Source: Acinetobacter portensis (lineage in GTDB: Bacteria; Pseudomonadota; Gammaproteobacteria; Pseudomonadales; Moraxellaceae). From it: a stretch of 64,000 nt of DNA. A model generated the notes under the pieces. It had not been told where the DNA came from, did no database searches, and saw nothing but the letters and a program-made list of their open reading frames with translations. Below, piece by piece: positions 59,255-64,000 of the stretch. The stretch is from assembly GCF_023158935.1 (NCBI RefSeq), contig NZ_CP096120.1, positions 2,232,001-2,296,000 on the forward strand, read 5' to 3'. Every line of letters starts with the position of its first letter. The first letter of the stretch is position 1. A program made the translations under genes and the position numbers.

Positions 59255-59611
59255 CTATTTCTTCTGCTCAATAGCAGCACCTGCACCGCCACCCAATGCA
59301 CCACCTATAGCCGCACCAGAATTACCACCTAGCACTTCTTTTCCTATAATGGCACCTACAGCACCACCAACGCCACTATAAGTTGCATTACGGTTTGAGC
59401 CATTCTGAGTTTTGCTACCAACAGCAGAACCTGCGCCAGCTCCTGCAGCAGCACCAACACTACCGCCCACTTTATTTCCCACACCACCACCAACTGCACC
59501 GCCTAAAGCTGCGGCACCAATACGTTGTTGGTTTGTACTCATATTTTCACAGCCTGCCAACATAAAAGCTGAAGCTGCAACCACGCTTGTCATCATTACT
59601 AATTTTTTCAT
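59255..59611 (-). CDS. Glycine-zipper lipoprotein
   Basis: A 118-aa envelope protein. The lipoprotein signal MKKLVMMTSVVAASAFMLAGC ends in a lipobox (LAGC, Cys at residue 21). The mature part is almost entirely glycine-zipper repeats (GxxxG-type, e.g. ALGGAVGGGVGNKVGGSVG), as in the Rick_17kDa/OmsA and SlyB families. ATG 59611 is preceded by AAAGGAGAGG; the ORF extends a further 21 bp upstream without a ribosome site. Confidence 0.85.
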   Translation of the reverse strand: MKKLVMMTSVVAASAFMLAGCENMSTNQQRIGAAALGGAVGGGVGNKVGGSVGAAAGAGAGSAVGSKTQNGSNRNATYSGVGGAVGAIIGKEVLGGNSGAAIGGALGGGAGAAIEQKK

Positions 59612-59742
59612 AGCGCCTCTCCTTTTGTTCAATTTATATTAGCCATTTTTTAAACAATGAATAATGAATTTATGTAAGTAAAATATTGTGAATGTTAAGC
59701 TTAAATTCAGAAATAAAACCTTAAAAATTCATCAACATTCAC

Positions 59743-60285
59743 TTATGGATTTTCATTAATAATCAGCATATCACGTGTTTTTTCACCATTTTCTGTTGTT
59801 ACAACATGTGATACTTTTTTATTCGCCTCTACACCTGTTGCCTCATTCAGTTTAAGTGTACGTTTAACAGGTTCAGATTGATCCTTTTTAAACTCTACAC
59901 CTTCAGCATCAATTTTCTTATTTTTAGAAAGTACTTCCCCACCTTGTGTAATTGTTGTATTCAGCTCAATTTTTGAAGTTGGTACAATTACACCACCCTT
60001 TTTCACAACAGGAATAGATAATTTCTTTTCTGAAAATTGTTGTTGATCATCATTAAATTCAACTTCTCGTGCAACAACATCTTTGCCTTTATTTGTTACT
60101 TCAAAAATTGTAGCTTCTACATGGCGCGTTGCATTTTGACCTGCAATTTTACGAATCACTTCTGTTTTAAGCACTGGAACAACAGCTTTATCTTCAACAG
60201 TAATGGTATGTGGCATAGGTGCTGCCATTGTAAATGTAGATAAACCCAACACTGCTAAGCCTAAAATTGTTTTATTTAACTTCAT
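59743..60285 (-). CDS. Hypothetical exported protein, 180 aa
   Basis: Signal peptide MKLNKTILGLAVLGLSTFTMA with a probable cleavage after AAP/AMP near residue 22. The mature part is beta-rich, charged and free of cysteines, with repeated strands ending in Lys/Glu. No family recognised. It lies between the lipoprotein gene and rpoC, transcribed leftward, with its own start region after the rpoC terminator. Confidence 0.7.
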   Translation of the reverse strand: MKLNKTILGLAVLGLSTFTMAAPMPHTITVEDKAVVPVLKTEVIRKIAGQNATRHVEATIFEVTNKGKDVVAREVEFNDDQQQFSEKKLSIPVVKKGGVIVPTSKIELNTTITQGGEVLSKNKKIDAEGVEFKKDQSEPVKRTLKLNEATGVEANKKVSHVVTTENGEKTRDMLIINENP

Positions 60286-60372
60286 GTTTAATCCCTCAAT
60301 TAATTGTCATGATCTTTTACTTATTTAATATATGAAAAATAACGTATTTTTAAAAGTGTTTATTTTAGATAT

Positions 60373-60399
60373 AAAAAAGGCGCCCTAAGGCGCCTTTTC
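60373..60399 (-). terminator. Terminator after rpoC
   Basis: Hairpin AAAAGGCGCC-CTAA-GGCGCCTTTT with an A run on the plus strand, so a T run on the transcript. It closes the rpoBC operon. Confidence 0.92.
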
Positions 60400-60420
60400 A
60401 TTCAATCATTTAACGTTGAA

Positions 60421-63400
60421 TTAAAATTCTTCGTTAAATGCTTGGCTTAATGCTTGATCTACGTCAGAGAAATCATTTACAAGCTCAAACTCAGCAGCTT
60501 CAGATTCTTGACGACGACGTTCTAAGTGGTAAGCAAGACCTGTACCCGCTGGGATCAGACGACCTACAACAACGTTTTCTTTCAGACCGCGTAAATCATC
60601 TTCTTTACCTGTTACAGCAGCTTCAGTTAACACACGAGTTGTTTCCTGGAACGATGCAGCAGAGATGAACGAGTCGGTAGAAAGCGATGCTTTTGTAATA
60701 CCCATTAATTGACGTTCAAACTTAGCAGGGAACTTGTTTTGAGCAAGTACAGCTTGGTTTTCGCCAACAACACGGATGTATTCCACTTGTTCGCCTTTAA
60801 TAAAGCTTGTATCGCCACCGTCAGTGATTTCAACTTTACGCAACATTTGACGTACGATTACTTCAATGTGCTTATCGTTAATTTTTACACCTTGCAAACG
60901 GTATACATCTTGAACTTCGTTCACGATGTAGTTTGTAAGCGCAACTTCGCCTTTCAAACGTAAGATGTCATGTGGGTTTTGTGGACCATCAGAAACAGTC
61001 TCACCACGGTTCACATGCTCACCTTCGAACACGTTCATCGTACGCCACTTAGGAATTAACTCTTCATAAATTTCAGAGCCATCATCCGGAGTAATCACAA
61101 GACGATTCTTACCTTTAGTTTCTTTACCAAAGCTTACAACACCAGAAATTTCAGCAAGAATTGCATGCTCTTTCGGTTTACGTGCTTCGAATAAATCGGC
61201 TACGCGTGGAAGACCACCGGTAATATCACGAGTACGTGAAGATTCTTGTGGTACACGACCAATTACATCACCCACACCAATTGTTTCGCCATCACGGACA
61301 GAAAGAATTGTGTTTTGTGGTAAGAAGTAGAACTGTTCGCCACCATCTGTAGTATCCAATACAACTGCTGGACGTAAATCTTTACCTGACGCAGGACGTG
61401 AAGTCACTGGTAAGATTTCGATTGTTGTCATACCTGTTGCATCATCAGTTTTAGAGGTAACAGTTACACCGTCAGCAATTTGGCTGAAGCGTACTTTACC
61501 GGCAACTTCTGTTACAAGTGGATGTGTATGTGGATCCCAAGTTGCAACGATACCGCCAGCTTCAATCGTTTCACCATCTTTAAGTAAGATAGACGCACCG
61601 TAAGGAAGTTTATAACGTTCGCGCTCACGACCAATATCATCCGCAATACCAATCTCACCTGAACGTGAAGTTGATACCAAATGACCTTTAGCGTGTTGTA
61701 CTGTTTTCACGTTGTGGAAACGTACTGTACCTTTATTACGAACTTGTACGCTGTTTGCAGCAGAAGTTCTGCTTGCAGCACCACCAACGTGGAACGTACG
61801 CATTGTTAACTGTGTACCTGGCTCACCAATTGATTGAGCAGCCATTACACCCACAGATTCACCTGGATTTACCAAGTGACCGCGAGCAAGGTCACGACCG
61901 TAACATTTCGCACATACGCCAAATGTAGATTCACAAGAAACTACTGAACGTACTTTAACTTCATCGACACCAGCTTCTTCTAGGAATGCTGCAATTTTCT
62001 CATCGATAAGCGTATTACGTGGAAGAATAACTTCTTCAGAACCTACACGTTTTACATCTTCAGCAACAACACGACCAAGTACTCGGCTACCCAAGTTCTC
62101 AATTACATCACCACCTTGAATGAACGGAGTCATTACAAGACCGCCTAAAGTACCGCAATCTGGCTCAGTAATTACTAAGTCTTGCGCTACGTCTACTAGA
62201 CGACGAGTTAAGTAACCCGAGTTTGCTGTTTTAAGTGCTGTATCGGCCAAACCTTTACGTGCACCGTGTGTTGAAATGAAGTACTGAAGTACTGTCAAAC
62301 CTTCACGGAAGTTCGCTTTAATTGGTGTTTCAATGATCGAGCCATCTGGCTTAGCCATCAAACCACGCATACCCGCTAACTGACGAATCTGAGCTGCCGA
62401 ACCACGGGCACCTGAGTCAGACATCATGTAAATCGAGTTGAATGATTTTTGCTTCTCATCTTCACCCTGTTTGTTTTTAACAGTTGTGAAAGATAAGTTA
62501 TCCATCATCGCTTTCGCTACTTGGTCGTTTGTACGCGCCCAAATATCGACAACTTTATTATAACGCTCACCAGCAGTTACGAAACCTTGTTCAAACTGTT
62601 GTTCGATTTCACGAACTTCAGCTTCAGATTTCGCAATAATCGCTTCTTTATTTGGTGGAATTAACATGTCTTCCATACCAACAGAAACGCCTGAACGAGT
62701 CGCTTGACGGAAGCCCAAGTACATCAATTGGTCAGCAAAGATAACTGTATCTTTAAGACCTAATTTACGGTAGCAAGAGTTAATTAACTTAGAGATGTTC
62801 TTTTTGTTCATCTCAAGGTTAATTTGTTGGAAATCCATACCTTCAGGAACAACTTCCCAAAGTAAGCAACGACCTGGAGTTGTATCTACAACAATCGTTT
62901 GCTGTTCACGGTTACCATCTTCGTCAATTACAGTTTGATGTACACGTGCTTTAACACGAGCGTGTAAATCAACTTGACCTGTTGCAAGTGCACGGTTTAC
63001 TTCGTCAGTATCCGCAAACACCATGCCTTCACCTTTGGCATTGATTGCATCACGAGTGATGTAATACAAGCCTAAGACAACGTCTTGAGAAGGTACGATG
63101 ATTGGCTCACCGTTCGCTGGAGACAAGATGTTGTTTGTAGACATCATTAACGCACGAGCTTCTAATTGAGCTTCAAGTGTTAATGGAACGTGTACCGCCA
63201 TTTGGTCACCGTCGAAGTCGGCGTTAAATGCCGCACAAACTAACGGATGAAGACGGATCGCTTTACCTTCAATAAGAGTAGGTTCAAATGCTTGAAGACC
63301 TAAACGGTGAAGTGTTGGCGCACGGTTCAACATCACTGGATGTTGACGAATTACAGATGCAAGAACGTCCCAAACTTCTGGAGTTTCGCGCTCAACCATT

Positions 63401-64000
63401 TTCTTCGCAGCTTTAATGGTTGTTGCTTGACCAGATGCTTGTAGTTTAGCGAAAATGAATGGCTTGAATAATTCAAGTGCCATTTTTTTCGGAAGACCAC
63501 ATTGGTGTAAACGTAATGTAGGACCTACAGTAATTACCGAACGACCAGAATAGTCAACACGCTTACCAAGTAAGTTTTGACGGAAACGACCTTGTTTACC
63601 TTTGATCATATCTGCCAAAGATTTAAGAGGACGTTTGTTCGAACCTGTAATTGCGCGACCACGACGACCGTTATCAAGCAATGCATCTACAGACTCTTGT
63701 AACATACGTTTTTCGTTACGTACGATAATGTCTGGAGCCGCAAGGTCAAGAAGACGTTTTAAACGGTTGTTACGGTTAATTACACGACGGTAAAGATCGT
63801 TCAAGTCAGAAGTCGCGAAACGACCACCTTCAAGAGGAACTAACGGACGAAGATCTGGTGGAAGAACTGGAAGTACAGTCAACACCATCCATTCTGGTTT
63901 GTTGTTAGATTCTTTGAACGCTTCCATCAACTTCAAACGCTTAGAAGCTTTTTTAAGCTTAGTTTCTGAAGTTGTATTAGGAATTTCTTCACGTAAACGA
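60421..64000 (-). CDS. rpoC: DNA-directed RNA polymerase beta' subunit, 5' part outside window
   Basis: The frame is open from 60421 to the right edge, about 1190 residues, continuing upstream as [20 protein letters not shown], which aligns with the E. coli protein at about residue 200; roughly the first 200 residues and rpoB lie outside. Seen here: the active-site [15 protein letters not shown], the trigger-loop region [19 protein letters not shown], the second zinc site ([17 protein letters not shown]) and the C-terminal domain. An internal TTG (63936) should not be taken as the start. Confidence 0.98.
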   Translation of the reverse strand, partial: RLREEIPNTTSETKLKKASKRLKLMEAFKESNNKPEWMVLTVLPVLPPDLRPLVPLEGGRFATSDLNDLYRRVINRNNRLKRLLDLAAPDIIVRNEKRMLQESVDALLDNGRRGRAITGSNKRPLKSLADMIKGKQGRFRQNLLGKRVDYSGRSVITVGPTLRLHQCGLPKKMALELFKPFIFAKLQASGQATTIKAAKKMVERETPEVWDVLASVIRQHPVMLNRAPTLHRLGLQAFEPTLIEGKAIRLHPLVCAAFNADFDGDQMAVHVPLTLEAQLEARALMMSTNNILSPANGEPIIVPSQDVVLGLYYITRDAINAKGEGMVFADTDEVNRALATGQVDLHARVKARVHQTVIDEDGNREQQTIVVDTTPGRCLLWEVVPEGMDFQQINLEMNKKNISKLINSCYRKLGLKDTVIFADQLMYLGFRQATRSGVSVGMEDMLIPPNKEAIIAKSEAEVREIEQQFEQGFVTAGERYNKVVDIWARTNDQVAKAMMDNLSFTTVKNKQGEDEKQKSFNSIYMMSDSGARGSAAQIRQLAGMRGLMAKPDGSIIETPIKANFREGLTVLQYFISTHGARKGLADTALKTANSGYLTRRLVDVAQDLVITEPDCGTLGGLVMTPFIQGGDVIENLGSRVLGRVVAEDVKRVGSEEVILPRNTLIDEKIAAFLEEAGVDEVKVRSVVSCESTFGVCAKCYGRDLARGHLVNPGESVGVMAAQSIGEPGTQLTMRTFHVGGAASRTSAANSVQVRNKGTVRFHNVKTVQHAKGHLVSTSRSGEIGIADDIGRERERYKLPYGASILLKDGETIEAGGIVATWDPHTHPLVTEVAGKVRFSQIADGVTVTSKTDDATGMTTIEILPVTSRPASGKDLRPAVVLDTTDGGEQFYFLPQNTILSVRDGETIGVGDVIGRVPQESSRTRDITGGLPRVADLFEARKPKEHAILAEISGVVSFGKETKGKNRLVITPDDGSEIYEELIPKWRTMNVFEGEHVNRGETVSDGPQNPHDILRLKGEVALTNYIVNEVQDVYRLQGVKINDKHIEVIVRQMLRKVEITDGGDTSFIKGEQVEYIRVVGENQAVLAQNKFPAKFERQLMGITKASLSTDSFISAASFQETTRVLTEAAVTGKEDDLRGLKENVVVGRLIPAGTGLAYHLERRRQESEAAEFELVNDFSDVDQALSQAFNEEF

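Overview
The window looks like chromosomal DNA of an Acinetobacter-type gammaproteobacterium. The evidence is an AT-rich genome with gammaproteobacterial proteins throughout, the fadBA pair, pilBCD next to coaE, a UbiE with a long polar N-terminal extension, a polyphosphate:AMP phosphotransferase, and the tpiA-secG-tRNA-rimP-nusA-infB-rbfA block. The species cannot be named from the sequence alone. Most of the window is core genome.

Layout. 1-7.9 kb: partial pap (polyphosphate:AMP phosphotransferase), a conserved hypothetical, the ubiquinone genes ubiE-ubiJ-ubiB, a patatin-like lipase and hisIE. 7.9-10.8 kb: a UvrD-type helicase followed by a RecF/SMC-like ATPase, probably one operon. 11-17.3 kb: a complete Mrp-type Na+/H+ antiporter operon with A and B subunits fused. 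17.4-24.6 kb, minus strand: tpiA, secG, tRNA-Leu(GAG), four identical initiator tRNA-Met genes, tandem terminators, then rimP-nusA-infB-rbfA. 24.9-31.5 kb: pilB-pilC-pilD-coaE, then an EamA transporter, rlmB and ppnP on the other strand. 32-43.7 kb: recN, algH, ruvX, an IclR regulator, an AlkB-like dioxygenase, an ABC exporter, pgsA, uvrC, a short Clp-like AAA+ protein, a PH-domain membrane protein and an LpxO-like hydroxylase. 44.1-47.5 kb: fadB-fadA (beta-oxidation). 50.6-60.3 kb: membrane, envelope and stress genes (FrnE/DsbA-like, htpG, LprI-like, OmpW, a Na+/H+ antiporter-family permease, a glycine-zipper lipoprotein) and several unknowns. 60.4 kb to the end: rpoC, cut by the window edge.

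The accessory segment lies between fadA and the 50.6-kb gene. It is a visibly AT-rich cassette made of a strong sigma70-like promoter, about 310 nt of highly structured non-coding RNA, and a stand-alone reverse transcriptase with all catalytic motifs. This matches the architecture of ncRNA-plus-RT antiphage systems of the DRT class (DRT2/UG2-like is my best guess, DRT9-like the alternative). An intact IS256-family element with a perfect 8-bp target duplication has landed in the loop of the bidirectional terminator just downstream of the RT. The antisense strand of the ncRNA has an unusually long stop-free frame, which is worth testing against the 'neo' gene model known for DRT2.

No CRISPR array, prophage or plasmid functions were seen.
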